A program made the translations under genes and the position numbers. A DNA stretch of 64,000 nt from Candidatus Aminicenantes bacterium UBA2190 (GTDB lineage Bacteria > Acidobacteriota > Aminicenantia > UBA2199). The notes beneath the pieces were generated by a model. The model was not told the origin of the DNA, did no database searches, and saw only the letters and a list, made by a program, of their open reading frames with translations. Positions 25,391 to 33,941 of the stretch are shown piece after piece (position 1 is the stretch's first letter; each line of letters begins with the position of its first letter). The stretch covers positions 12,631-76,630 of the forward strand of contig DCVK01000023.1 in NCBI GenBank assembly GCA_002335385.1. Direction: 5' to 3'.

Positions 25391-26374
25391 TCAGTTCGCT
25401 CCGCCGGTGAACTTCCCCGGCCGCAATTTATGGATGATGGCGGCACTGAGCCAATAGATGCCGTTCAGGCGCTCCCTCTGGCTGACGAAAAAGAGGTAGC
25501 GGCCGTCGGGGCTGACGTAGGGCGCGAGGTCGTGGCCGGCAGAATTGACCGTGGGCCCCATGTCCCGCGCCCGGGTCCAGCCGCCCTCCGGCTCGCGGTA
25601 GGATATGTACAGGTCGGCCTTCCTGGTTCCGGGCCCGAGGCGGGCGAAGACCAGGTAGCTCTCGTCGGCGGCTATGAAGGGGGCGAAATCCTTCCCCGGG
25701 CTGTTGACGGCCGGGCCGAGGTCCTCGGGAGCGAGGTATTTGCCGCCGGCGAAGCGCGCCACATAGATGTCCTGTCCACCCCGCGCTCCCTGGATCTCGG
25801 AAGTGAAATACAGGTTGCCGTTCCTGGCGAAGGAGAAAGTCCAGTGGGTCGGGTGGGCGCGGACCACCTCGTCGATCGGCGTGGGCCGGGAAAACCCGCC
25901 CGGGGTCCTCTCCACCCACCAGATACTTTCCCGCGCGGTCCCGCCGGGTTTGTCCGGCGCGAGCGAAAGGAAAAAGAGCTTCTTGCCGTCCACGGAATAG
26001 ATTGGGTCCAGGATGCCCGCCGCCATGCCCAGGTCGGTTTCTTGGGGAGTGCCCCATTTTCCGTCGGCCATGCGGGCGATGAACAGCCGGCTCTCGACGC
26101 CGCGCATCGGGCACCATATCGCTTCTCGCAGATAGGGTGAGAAAACGATGGAACTGTGGTAGCCCTGCTCGCAGGCCAGGATGCCCGGGGCGAACAGGAC
26201 CGGCGTGTCACCGGGAGGCTCCTGGCCCAGGTACGGTCCGGCAAGCGCGGGGAACTTGTCCGCCGGTGCCAGCGGGACCGCCAGCAGGATGAGTGCGCAA
26301 AAAACCCAAACGGCGCACTTCGGCCTTTTCTCTGCGCCGGAAACCGCCGCTGAAACACGGATCGCTATCCTCAT
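25391..26374 (-). CDS. Exported PD40 propeller protein, divergent member
   Basis: A 327-residue protein with an extended basic leader and hydrophobic segment (about 21-37). The mature part carries YLGQEPPGDTPVLFAPGI, then PD40 blades (IYSVDGKKLFFLSLAPDKPG, FIAADESYLVFARLGPGT, YVSPDGRYLFFVSQRE). The first blade is altered: the usual SPDGxEIYF has become SPYLREAIW. It ends with IHKLRPGK, a tail also found in a relic at 29893-29991. It starts 6 nt after the serine hydrolase stop and has AAGGAG upstream. It is probably a binding module; no catalytic site is visible. Confidence 0.83.
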   Translation of the reverse strand: MRIAIRVSAAVSGAEKRPKCAVWVFCALILLAVPLAPADKFPALAGPYLGQEPPGDTPVLFAPGILACEQGYHSSIVFSPYLREAIWCPMRGVESRLFIARMADGKWGTPQETDLGMAAGILDPIYSVDGKKLFFLSLAPDKPGGTARESIWWVERTPGGFSRPTPIDEVVRAHPTHWTFSFARNGNLYFTSEIQGARGGQDIYVARFAGGKYLAPEDLGPAVNSPGKDFAPFIAADESYLVFARLGPGTRKADLYISYREPEGGWTRARDMGPTVNSAGHDLAPYVSPDGRYLFFVSQRERLNGIYWLSAAIIHKLRPGKFTGGAN

Positions 26375-26380
26375 GCCCGC

Positions 26381-27616
26381 TTACTCCTTTGCCGTCTGCG
26401 GGCGGCATTTCCATGGTGTTCGCCCACACTCCGCGTCACTTCTCCCGCCAGACTCGTGCTCCAAGACGATTTGCTTCAGGTCATTGAACAAGCGAAGCAG
26501 TGAATCCTGCCCGCGCAGGTCGTCGCTGTTGACCTGCAGCGCCAGCGCCGATCCGCAGCGCGGCAGGTACTGCAGGATGGTCAAAAAACCGGGGACGAAT
26601 CCGCTGTGCCCGCAGTAGGCGATGCCGTTGTTCTCCCCGATGAACGTTCCCAGGCCGTATCCCGCCTTCTCGGCGAGGGTGGTTGGGAAGGGGGCGGGTG
26701 TCAGCATGCGTTTTTTTGTTGCCGGCTTGAGGACCGCTCCGCCGAAAAGCTGGCGCGCCCATGAGGTCAGGTCGGATACCGTGGTCACCAGGCCGCCTCC
26801 CGTCCACTCCAGCTGGGGATTGAAGGCGTAGGCGCCGTTACCGCTCACCTTGCGCGGCAGCAGCAGGTCTTCCGTGAGCCGGGAGTAGCCGGCGACCAGG
26901 CCGGTGAGGGCGCGGCGGTCAGCGGGCCGGGTGCGGTCGAGGCGGCAGGGCTTCAAGACCATCTCGTGGAGCACGTCATAGTATGACCGCCCCGTGACCT
27001 TCTCGATGATCAGGCCGAGGATGAGATAATGCGAATCGGCATACGCCCAACCCTTGCCGGCAGGATGGGGCGGCGGATCGCCGGCAATGAAGGAGAGACG
27101 CTCCCCGACGCTCCAGGTCTTGTCCGGGTTGCGCCGCAATTCCTGCCAGATCTCTTTTTTGTAGACGTATTCGGGGACGCCGGCGGTATGGTTCAGCAGC
27201 ATCTCCACGGTGATCTCCCCGGCGTTGGCGATGCGCGGGAACCAGGCCTCATCCTGCAGGTAATCGGCGGCCCGGGCTTGGAGGTCGACCTGGCCCCGCT
27301 CGTGGAGCTTCAGGATGACCGCCGCCGCGTATGTCTTGCCGACGCTGCCGGAGAGCATGACCGCGTCGGGCATCATGGGCGATCCTTCCTCCATATCCGC
27401 CAGCCCCGAGGCCAGGGAGATGTTCGTGCCGTCCGCGCGGCGCAGTGAGAACGTGACGCCGGGCACGGCCAGGCTGGTGGTGAACGCATCCAGTCTGGCT
27501 TGCAAGGTTTTTGTGAGACTCTCCCCGGCGGGAATGCGCATGCCGCTGGTGGCCCGGCCTGTCGATAGCATGAGCATCGTGGCCAGGAATGGAAGACAAA
27601 GGGCCCTTTTTCTCAT
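26381..27616 (-). CDS. Exported serine hydrolase of the class C beta-lactamase/DD-peptidase fold
   Basis: A 411-residue protein with a signal peptide (about 1-24). Catalytic motifs are Ser91-x-x-Lys94 in MLSGSVGKTY, a tyrosine motif in GWAYADSHYLILG, and HSG in CGHSGFVPG in place of KTG. This pattern is usual for the EstB/D-aminopeptidase branch, so the product is probably a peptidase or esterase rather than a resistance enzyme. ATG at 27616 overlaps the TGA of the upstream PD40 gene (ATGA), giving translational coupling. It therefore belongs functionally to the flanking propellers. Confidence 0.88.
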   Translation of the reverse strand: MRKRALCLPFLATMLMLSTGRATSGMRIPAGESLTKTLQARLDAFTTSLAVPGVTFSLRRADGTNISLASGLADMEEGSPMMPDAVMLSGSVGKTYAAAVILKLHERGQVDLQARAADYLQDEAWFPRIANAGEITVEMLLNHTAGVPEYVYKKEIWQELRRNPDKTWSVGERLSFIAGDPPPHPAGKGWAYADSHYLILGLIIEKVTGRSYYDVLHEMVLKPCRLDRTRPADRRALTGLVAGYSRLTEDLLLPRKVSGNGAYAFNPQLEWTGGGLVTTVSDLTSWARQLFGGAVLKPATKKRMLTPAPFPTTLAEKAGYGLGTFIGENNGIAYCGHSGFVPGFLTILQYLPRCGSALALQVNSDDLRGQDSLLRLFNDLKQIVLEHESGGRSDAECGRTPWKCRPQTAKE

Positions 27617-28644
27617 TTCAATGCCTTGGCCTTGAGTTCTTCGATGATTCCGGCCTCGACCCACCAGATGGCGGGATTGCCGTTGGGAGCGTGGCCGTGC
27701 AATCCCGCGATGTATTCATAGCTGAGCCGATCCGGCATCGCCGCCCGTTCCGGCAGGCGCGCCGACATAAAGAACAGGTACCGGCCGTCGGGCGAGAGGC
27801 AGGCCGAGTGTTCATCGCTGGCCGCCGTGTTGATCGCCGGCCCCAGGTTGACCGGCTCGCTCCAGGAGCCGTCGTCTTCGCGGAAAACCGCATGATAGTC
27901 GCAGCCGCCGAGGCCTCCCGGCAGGCCCCAGGCCGGGATGATGGCCAGTCGGCCGTCGGGGGAGAACCAGGCGTTGTAGCGCGCCGTGCCGATATTGATC
28001 TGCGGCGGCATCTTCTCCGGAGCCTGGTAGCGGCCGTTGACCTGGCGGCTGCGATAAATGGCCTCGCCCTTGCCGTCGGGGCCGGTGAAATACAGGGTGC
28101 CGTCCCGCGTGGTCGTGGGGAAGAACTCGGCACCCGACGTGTTTACCGGTGCGCCCAGGTTGCGTGGTTCACCCCAGCCGTCGCCGGCGCGCTCCATCAC
28201 CCAGATGTCCTCGTCGTGCTCATTGAACTCCTTTCCCGGCGCCGGGAGGTTGGAGGCAAAAAAGAACCTGCGGCCGTCGGGCGAAATGTGAGGCTCGATG
28301 TAGTGGATCCCGGGACGGTCGAGGCCGGGGACAACGCGCGGCGCGCTCCAGCGGTCGTTCTCCAAGCGGCAGCCCACGATGCTGCTCAGCTTGTATTGGC
28401 CGAGGATGACGCAGAAATAGATCTCGCGGCCGTCCGGACTGAAGGCAATGTCGCGGGTGTGCATGCCGGTGGAGACGATCCCCGGGGCGAAGATCTTCGG
28501 GGTCATTCCCGGCGGCTCCTGGCCGAGGCTGCGGATGACCTGGGTGATGAGGGCCTTCTCATCAGCCGTCTGGGCGGGAATGCCAGGAATGAAGGCACTC
28601 AGGAACCACAGGCAGATCAGAAGAACCGGCAGGTTTTTCTTCAT
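27613..28644 (-). CDS. Exported PD40 propeller protein
   Basis: A 343-residue protein with a signal peptide (about 1-24) and the entry motif SLGQEPPGMTPKIFAPGIVS. Blades follow with FSPDGREIYFCV, ISPDGRRFFFASNLP, WFSPDGRLAIIPAW and LSPDGRYLFFMSARLP. Closest to the next gene upstream, it overlaps it by ATGA, and also overlaps the downstream serine hydrolase by ATGA. The three are therefore coupled in one transcript. It is probably a periplasmic recognition or scaffold protein for the coupled hydrolase; this is inference from arrangement. Confidence 0.86.
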   Translation of the reverse strand: MKKNLPVLLICLWFLSAFIPGIPAQTADEKALITQVIRSLGQEPPGMTPKIFAPGIVSTGMHTRDIAFSPDGREIYFCVILGQYKLSSIVGCRLENDRWSAPRVVPGLDRPGIHYIEPHISPDGRRFFFASNLPAPGKEFNEHDEDIWVMERAGDGWGEPRNLGAPVNTSGAEFFPTTTRDGTLYFTGPDGKGEAIYRSRQVNGRYQAPEKMPPQINIGTARYNAWFSPDGRLAIIPAWGLPGGLGGCDYHAVFREDDGSWSEPVNLGPAINTAASDEHSACLSPDGRYLFFMSARLPERAAMPDRLSYEYIAGLHGHAPNGNPAIWWVEAGIIEELKAKALK

Positions 28645-29657
28645 TTTGTCGCCTCAATTTTGGATTTATTCCGTAGGGAGTCGATGATGCGGGTGTCGAC
28701 CCAGTAGATGGAGGTGTTGTCGATGCCGGGCTCGGCGGCCAGCCGGCGCAGCCAGGCGGAGCTGAGCTTTGGCGGCCATTGCTCCCTGGGCGGGACGCGC
28801 GACGACATGAAGAACAGGAATCTGCCGTCAGGGGAGAGGCTCGCCGAGTATTCGTTGTTGCTGGCGCTGTTGATCTTCGGCCCCATGTTCATTGCCTCCG
28901 ACCACGTGTCGTCGGGCGCGCGGAAGGAGATGTAGTAATCGGTGTGGCCCAGCGAATCTTTGCGGCCATAGGTCGGGATGATGATGAAACTCTCGTCGGG
29001 GGCGACGAAGGCGTTGTAGCACGTCTGTCCGGAGTTGACCTGCGGCGGCAGCTTTTCCGGTTCCTGGTACTTCCCGTCCTTCAGGCGCGAACGGAAGATG
29101 CGCTCTACGCCTGACTCCTCGCGGCGGGTGAAGTAAAGCGTGCCGTCGCGGGTGAGCGAGGGGAAAAACTCCGGGGCATCGGAGGACACCGGCAGGCCGA
29201 GGTTGCGCGGTTCGCCCCAGTCGTCGCCCTCGCGCTCCATCACCCAGATGTCCTCGTCGCCCTTCTCCTTGCCCGGGTCGGGGCGGTTGGAAAAAAAGAA
29301 GAAGCGCTTGCCGTTGGCGGAAATGCAGGGCTCGGCGTTTTTCCAGCGCGGGTCTTCCATGTGCTCCATCACCTCCGGCTCGGTCCAGGCGCCGTCCCGC
29401 AGCCGCGTGACCATGATGGTGGAAAACGTGAAGCCGGCGGCATTCACGCAGAAATAGATCTCCCTGCCGTCGGGGGTGATGGCGATGTCGCGGGTGTTGA
29501 TCCCCGTGGAGACGATCCCCGGGGCGAAGACCTGCGGTTCCAGCCCCGGAGGCGTCTGCCCCAGGTAGGGACCATTCAGCCTGGGTATTTCCCCTTCAAC
29601 CGCGCTGCCAAGCGCCGATAAAACGAGAAAAACGGCGAAAACAACAGTTCTTTTCAT
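28641..29657 (-). CDS. Exported PD40 propeller protein, first of the coupled set
   Basis: A 338-residue protein with a signal peptide (about 1-22). The entry motif is YLGQTPPGLEPQVFAPGIVS, followed by ITPDGREIYFCV, ISANGKRFFFFSNRPDPG, FPSLTRDGTLYFTRREES and LSPDGRFLFFMSSRVPP. The C-terminus IYWVDTRIIDSLRNK parallels the ends of its sisters (IYWVSSEVIEALR, IYWLSAAIIHKLR). It is the most upstream complete propeller of the run, so the promoter for the following genes should lie in 29658-29990, where I see no clear boxes. Confidence 0.86.
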   Translation of the reverse strand: MKRTVVFAVFLVLSALGSAVEGEIPRLNGPYLGQTPPGLEPQVFAPGIVSTGINTRDIAITPDGREIYFCVNAAGFTFSTIMVTRLRDGAWTEPEVMEHMEDPRWKNAEPCISANGKRFFFFSNRPDPGKEKGDEDIWVMEREGDDWGEPRNLGLPVSSDAPEFFPSLTRDGTLYFTRREESGVERIFRSRLKDGKYQEPEKLPPQVNSGQTCYNAFVAPDESFIIIPTYGRKDSLGHTDYYISFRAPDDTWSEAMNMGPKINSASNNEYSASLSPDGRFLFFMSSRVPPREQWPPKLSSAWLRRLAAEPGIDNTSIYWVDTRIIDSLRNKSKIEATK

Positions 29658-29714
29658 GATATCTCCCTGATCATTCTACGTTCGCGGTTAAGAAAAAGTC
29701 CAGGCCGCTGCCGC

Positions 29715-29771
29715 TCAACCCCAACAGAGCAGCAAAATAGTCAGCAGGATCAAAAACGCGATTTTTTTCAT
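29715..29771 (-). CDS. Possible 18-residue hydrophobic leader peptide
   Basis: ATG at 29771 is preceded by a GGGAGGGG run. The ORF encodes MKKIAFLILLTILLLCWG and stops. It looks like a bare signal-peptide core without a mature part. It may be a leader peptide of the propeller operon, a tiny membrane peptide or the truncated front of a lost exported gene. It lies in the 344-nt gap 29658-30001, which otherwise holds a propeller-tail relic and nothing else I can support. Confidence 0.3.
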   Translation of the reverse strand: MKKIAFLILLTILLLCWG

Positions 29772-29892
29772 TTTCCCCTCCCTTCTTTCCGGTGGAATCG
29801 CGGCAGGCTGCCGCCGCTGCCCGTCACGGCAAGGATCCGGGCCATGCGTCCACGTCCGGTCTATATGTATGCTCGGGAACCAACGAATTGAA

Positions 29893-29991
29893 TCAGGAAA
29901 AGAGCCAAACGAAGCCTTGGGGGGTGATCGCCGCAGCGGCTGCCGTTCCATCGGCCTTTCCCGGCCGCAGCCTGTGGATGATATCGTTCTT
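29893..29991 (-). pseudogene. Relic of a PD40 propeller gene (C-terminal tail only)
   Basis: A minus-strand frame reads NDIIHRLRPGKADGT before running through an Ala-rich stretch to a stop at 29893. IIHRLRPGK matches the C-terminal tail AAIIHKLRPGK of the intact propeller at 25391-26374, and the other sisters end with similar VIEALR/IIDSLR tails. No blades precede it, because the amidotransferase gene ends at 30002. This suggests a deleted further propeller at the upstream border of the cluster. The match is short, so confidence is moderate at best. Confidence 0.4.
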
Positions 29992-30001
29992 TGGACATGG
30001 G

Positions 30002-30721
30002 CTACCGTTCAGCCGCGGCCAGGAAATTGTCCAGCAGGCGTTCCGCCAGTTCGGCCATCTGCACTTCGTGCTCATGGTAACTGCGTACGACTCGGACCCT
30101 GCTTTTAATGCCTTCCTGCATTTCGCCGCTCATGGATCTGGCCAGGCGCCGGGCTTCTTCAGGGGTGATCTCAAGGTGAAATTGCAGCCCCACGGCGCTC
30201 CCCATGCGAAAGCCCTGGTTGGGGCAATCCCAGCCCGTGGCCAGCCGCAGCCCCCAGGGAGGGATGTCGAACGCTTCCGCATGCCACTGAAAGGCGGGGA
30301 AATTCTTGGGGAATCCCTGGAACAGCGGATCGCTGTGCCCGGCCGCGGTCAGGCGCACCGGGCAGGCGCCGATCTCGACGACCGGGTTCCTTTTCACCTC
30401 GGCCCCCAGCAGCCGGGCCAGCAGCCGGGCGCCGAAACAGATGCCCAAGACGGGTTTGCCCTGGTCGAGGGCCTTTTTCAGGTAGCGCGCCTCTTCCATG
30501 AGGAAATCATGATAGCGGACCTCGTTGGCCGAAACAGGGGTGCCGCCGATGATGATGGCGTCGCAGCTCTCCAGTGGCGGAATGTCCTCGCCGGCATGGA
30601 CCTGGATGGTGGCATGGGCGATTCCGAGTTGACGGAGCCTGCAGCCATAGAGCCCGATCCCTTCCTCGGGGCAGTTCTGCAGGACAATGACCCGGCCCGA
30701 ACTGCCCGGACCGGATTTCAC
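30002..30721 (-). CDS. Class I glutamine amidotransferase domain protein (GMP synthase-like)
   Basis: A 239-residue stand-alone GATase1. The nucleophile elbow is LGICFGARLLA, the catalytic His-x-Glu is in LQFHLEITPEE, and CDAIIIGGTPVSANE fits the oxyanion region. Stand-alone members hydrolyse glutamine or gamma-glutamyl compounds, or act as detoxifying hydrolases. The start is GTG at 30721, overlapping the TGA of the Fis-type gene as GTGA. The frame stays open far upstream through the regulator gene, but that part has no domain sense. It is cytoplasmic and probably controlled together with the regulator. Confidence 0.85.
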   Translation of the reverse strand: MKSGPGSSGRVIVLQNCPEEGIGLYGCRLRQLGIAHATIQVHAGEDIPPLESCDAIIIGGTPVSANEVRYHDFLMEEARYLKKALDQGKPVLGICFGARLLARLLGAEVKRNPVVEIGACPVRLTAAGHSDPLFQGFPKNFPAFQWHAEAFDIPPWGLRLATGWDCPNQGFRMGSAVGLQFHLEITPEEARRLARSMSGEMQEGIKSRVRVVRSYHEHEVQMAELAERLLDNFLAAAER

Positions 30722-31137
30722 TTCTCCGCCGCAGGCTGTGCCCCGCCCAGGCGGCGAATCAACTTCATCTGACGGCCGTTGATGCAGTGCTTGCGCATTT
30801 TCTCGAACAGGGCCGTGTTCTTGAGTCCGAGAATGGCGGCGGCATTGCGCTGGTGGCCCTGGGTCAGGGTCAGGCAGGTGCGCAAGATGCGCCTTTCGAA
30901 ATCGTCCATGAATTCCTTCAGGGGGGTGCGCTTGACATTCAGGTTGGCGACCAGGTAGGCGGATATGAGCGACTCCATGATGTCTTCCATGGACCTTTCG
31001 TTCTGGGCGTCGGTCCATGAAGGCCTCCGCATTTCCAGCTCTTCCAGCCCCCAGGGCTGGGCGCCGGCCGGAGCCGGTCTTGTCCAGAGGGCGGCGGCCA
31101 TGGTGTCGGCTTCACTGACGGTCATTCTTTCGTTCAT
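30718..31137 (-). CDS. Small Fis-type helix-turn-helix protein
   Basis: A 139-residue protein. The last 50 residues form a Fis-family DNA-binding helix-turn-helix (DDFERRILRTCLTLTQGHQR, AAAILGLKNTALFEKMRKH), as in the C-termini of NtrC-type activators. No AAA+ or receiver domain is present. The N-terminal part is short, acidic and of no known fold. It may be a free-standing regulator or a nucleoid protein. ATG at 31137 has AGAGGAG 8 nt upstream and is preferred over three Met codons further up. The GATase gene overlaps its stop. Heptad island B lies directly upstream. Confidence 0.75.
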   Translation of the reverse strand: MNERMTVSEADTMAAALWTRPAPAGAQPWGLEELEMRRPSWTDAQNERSMEDIMESLISAYLVANLNVKRTPLKEFMDDFERRILRTCLTLTQGHQRNAAAILGLKNTALFEKMRKHCINGRQMKLIRRLGGAQPAAEK

Positions 31138-31251
31138 TTGCATCTCCTCTTTGTTCACACCCATAATACGCATGAAATACACCTGAAATAACTATGCTTA
31201 AGTATGATTTCTCAATATAAACCCAAAGGTTTAGAGGATTCAGGAAGAAAA

Positions 31252-31819
31252 AAAGTGTCAGTGACAGTGTCAGTGTCAGCAGGAGGCCTGAAGAGCCAAA
31301 GTGGTAGTGATAGTGATAGTGGTAGTCGGAGAAAAGAGCAAAATTCTGGGTCAGAGACAATTATTGAAATCGGTTGACGGTAGACGGTTTACGGTTTACG
31401 GGAAGAGAAGAGGCAATACGAAGACTAAAATTCCAAATCACAAATTCCAAATAACAAACAAATTCCAAGCTCCAAATTCCAATTTCCAAAACAAAATCAC
31501 CTTTGAAATTGCATGCCCTTTCTTCGTTTGGGTCAAAGTCCCCGCCAGGGGATTTGGTGATTGGAATTTGGAATTTATTTGGAATTTGGTGCTTGTGATT
31601 TGGAATTTAAGTCCTATGAATACCTATCTTTCACCTTACGCCTTACACCCTGAACCTTATGCCGATTCCCTTTCTTCCTTGTTACGTGTCACAACCGTCT
31701 TGCCTTTCTTCTCCGTCGAACGTGGAACGTGGAACATGGAACGTGGAACTTAGAATCCCCCAAGGGGGCACGAAGCGGAACTTTGAACATCGAACTTCGA
31801 ACTTCGAACGTCGAACTTT
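31252..31819. repeat. Heptad-repeat island B (non-coding), sister of island A
   Basis: The 688-nt gap 31138-31825 is filled mainly by repeats: CAGTGT- and TAGTGA-type units (31252-31325), GGTTTAC/GGTAGAC heptads (about 31373-31400), AAATTCC heptads, CACCTTA/CGCCTTA units (about 31632-31660), four CGTGGAA-like units (31721-31748) and six GAACTTC-like units (31778-31819). The core 31428-31608 aligns with the reverse complement of island A's core (8508-8674). The flanks TTATTGAAATCGGTT (from 31361) and TTTAAGTCCTAT (about 31605-31616) align directly. No gene is supported inside it. Confidence 0.85.
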
Positions 31820-31825
31820 TTTTGT

Positions 31826-33853
31826 TCACCTGGCCAGCTTCAAGGCGCGGTCCACCGCCTTCAGCAGGGGCTTGACCGAGATCTCCGCGCCTACCGCGTT
31901 CTTCATCCACAGCTGCGGCAGGATATTGCCGGCAGCGCACATGCGCTCCATCTCCGGCCCCAGCACCTTGTCCTTGAGGAAGTCCTCGAGCTGGAACTGG
32001 ATGACGTTGCCCAGTGCGTAGTGCGGCAGGTACAGCGTGTAGTCGATCATGTGCGAGTAGATGGCGAGGATCTCCTGGTCGCGGACGCCGAAGACCGGCG
32101 CGAAATACCGGTTCCATACCTTCCTGGCGATGGCGATGACCGCCTCTTTCAGCTCGGCAGGCGTCGCCTGCGGGTGGTCGTAAAGCCAGTGCCAGGCCTG
32201 CATGTCCACCAGCGAGACGCCCATGATCTCAAAGGCGCCCCAGAAGGTGTCCAGCACCTTCAGTTCGCGCTGGCGCGGGTCCGGCTCGCGGACGCCGAGC
32301 AGCTCCAGGTCGCGCTCCTGGAAGATATAGGCGAAAGCCTCGGTGACGGCGCCGTTGGGCACGCCGGCCAGCGCATAGTGGTCGATAAGGTGCAGGTCGA
32401 GGACATTTTCCACCGCGTGCCCGAATTCGTGCAGGGCGATATTGTAGCCCTTGTAGTTCATGCCGTCGGCGGGGACGCGGGTGCGCAGCCGGGATTTGAA
32501 CTTCCGTGACTGGGCCTGGGCGTTGTGGCCTGAGCCGCGCGCCGGGTCGACCTGCACGCGGGCGGAGATATAGGCGGCGCGTTCCGGGCTGAAGCCGAGG
32601 CGGGTCAGGATGCTCGGCAGGTCCTTCTCGAAGGCGGCGGCATCGGGATATCTTTCCCTGACGATCCGGTCGAGTTCCTCCTCGGGGAGTTCGGCGCCGG
32701 TGCGCAGCCCGGGATACCAGATGTCGAAAGGCTGCAGCTTGCGGCCCAGGCGCCGGCGGATCAGGTCGGCCACCTTCCTGACCTGCGGCGATGAGAGGAG
32801 CTCCCGGAACATGGCCTCCACTTCCTTCTCGGGGATCTCGCGCCCGACCTCGAAGCTGCGGCGGATGTGGTCGGGGTAAAGCGGGCTGTGGGGGTCGATC
32901 CGGCGCATGGCCTGGAAGGTGTCCAGGAAGGTCTTGTAGCGGGTATCGGGCTCGGGCACGGTTTCGACGGGTTGGCCCTGGTCGAAGACGGCGTTGCTGA
33001 ACGGGTTCCATTGGTAGCGTCCGGAGTTGATCATCACTTCGGGGATCTCCTGGCGGATGATGCGCTCCATGATGCGGAAGATGGCGTGCTGCTTGACCAG
33101 CGCGCCCGGTTCGGCATAGCGCGCCTTCAGCTCGTCACGAATGCCCCAGTGGCAGATCAGCTTCATGTCGGCGGGGAACAGCGGCAGGCTGTTGGGGCCC
33201 AGGATGCTGCCCATGAAAATGTTGTAGTCGGAGATGTAGCGTCCGGCGGCGGCCATGCGCGTGGAGATCTCCTGGCTCACCGCGGCGGGCAGGCGGGTGG
33301 TGTTGCTGCCGGCGGTGCGGGCATAGGCCCACTGCCGGCGGTCCCAGCCCGCCCCCTGGGCGATCTTCTCCTCCAGCGTGTAGACGGGGAAGTTCAGCAG
33401 CGAGATGAAGGCCGTCCGGTTGCGGAACATGTCGTCGGAGAGGTGGGCGGCGGGGTCGAAGCCGTTCATGGCGATGTCCAGCGGCGTGATCTCGCCCCAG
33501 TCGAGGTCGACCGGCTGGTCCTTGTCCATGGCCATCTCGCCGAAGTGGCCGCCGATGGCCTCGCTGTAGAATTCCAGCTTCTTGAACAGGGCTTCCCGGG
33601 GCGCGCCGGCGGCGACGAAGTTCTCCCGGCAGAAGGCGGCGAACCCGTCGGGGCCGCCGTCGCTCTCGAGCCACAGCCCGGCGACCTGCTCGACGCCGCG
33701 CTCGACGCGGAATTTCTCATTTTCGCCGAATTTCTGCAGCAGCTCGGCCTTGACTTTCTGAGCCGCGGCGTCATCGATGAAGCGGGCCGGCGCCTGGGCG
33801 GCGAGCATGGCCGCCAGGGCGAGGACCAGCGTGAACATAAAAAACTTTTTCAT
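31826..33853 (-). CDS. Exported zinc metallopeptidase (HExxH gluzincin type)
   Basis: A 675-residue protein with a signal peptide (about 1-20). The zinc motif is His475-Glu-Phe-Gly-His479 in ALHEFGHAVENV, and the likely third ligand is the Glu in VTEAFAYIF about 27 residues later, which is a gluzincin arrangement. The helical rest resembles M3/M32-like peptidases, but I cannot assign a MEROPS family with certainty. It should cleave peptides in the periplasm or outside. ATG at 33853 follows GGAGG; the longer frame begins with a hydrophilic leader. It is the last of four co-directional exported genes. Confidence 0.8.
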   Translation of the reverse strand: MKKFFMFTLVLALAAMLAAQAPARFIDDAAAQKVKAELLQKFGENEKFRVERGVEQVAGLWLESDGGPDGFAAFCRENFVAAGAPREALFKKLEFYSEAIGGHFGEMAMDKDQPVDLDWGEITPLDIAMNGFDPAAHLSDDMFRNRTAFISLLNFPVYTLEEKIAQGAGWDRRQWAYARTAGSNTTRLPAAVSQEISTRMAAAGRYISDYNIFMGSILGPNSLPLFPADMKLICHWGIRDELKARYAEPGALVKQHAIFRIMERIIRQEIPEVMINSGRYQWNPFSNAVFDQGQPVETVPEPDTRYKTFLDTFQAMRRIDPHSPLYPDHIRRSFEVGREIPEKEVEAMFRELLSSPQVRKVADLIRRRLGRKLQPFDIWYPGLRTGAELPEEELDRIVRERYPDAAAFEKDLPSILTRLGFSPERAAYISARVQVDPARGSGHNAQAQSRKFKSRLRTRVPADGMNYKGYNIALHEFGHAVENVLDLHLIDHYALAGVPNGAVTEAFAYIFQERDLELLGVREPDPRQRELKVLDTFWGAFEIMGVSLVDMQAWHWLYDHPQATPAELKEAVIAIARKVWNRYFAPVFGVRDQEILAIYSHMIDYTLYLPHYALGNVIQFQLEDFLKDKVLGPEMERMCAAGNILPQLWMKNAVGAEISVKPLLKAVDRALKLAR

Positions 33854-33941
33854 GGGACACCTCCGGGAAAATCGGTCTGACTGCCTGAACCTAACAGAAA
33901 GGACTTCTCTTGGCAAGCGCGCGGGAAAGAGAACGGTGGTT

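Noticed and set aside
26381..27616. Antibiotic-resistance class C beta-lactamase
   Set aside because: The HSG in place of KTG and the coupling with propeller genes point to an EstB/D-aminopeptidase-type hydrolase rather than a resistance enzyme.
8749..31819. Possible CRISPR arrays in the tandem motifs of islands A and B
   Set aside because: Units are 7 bp, directly adjacent and without spacers of constant length; no cas genes are in the window.
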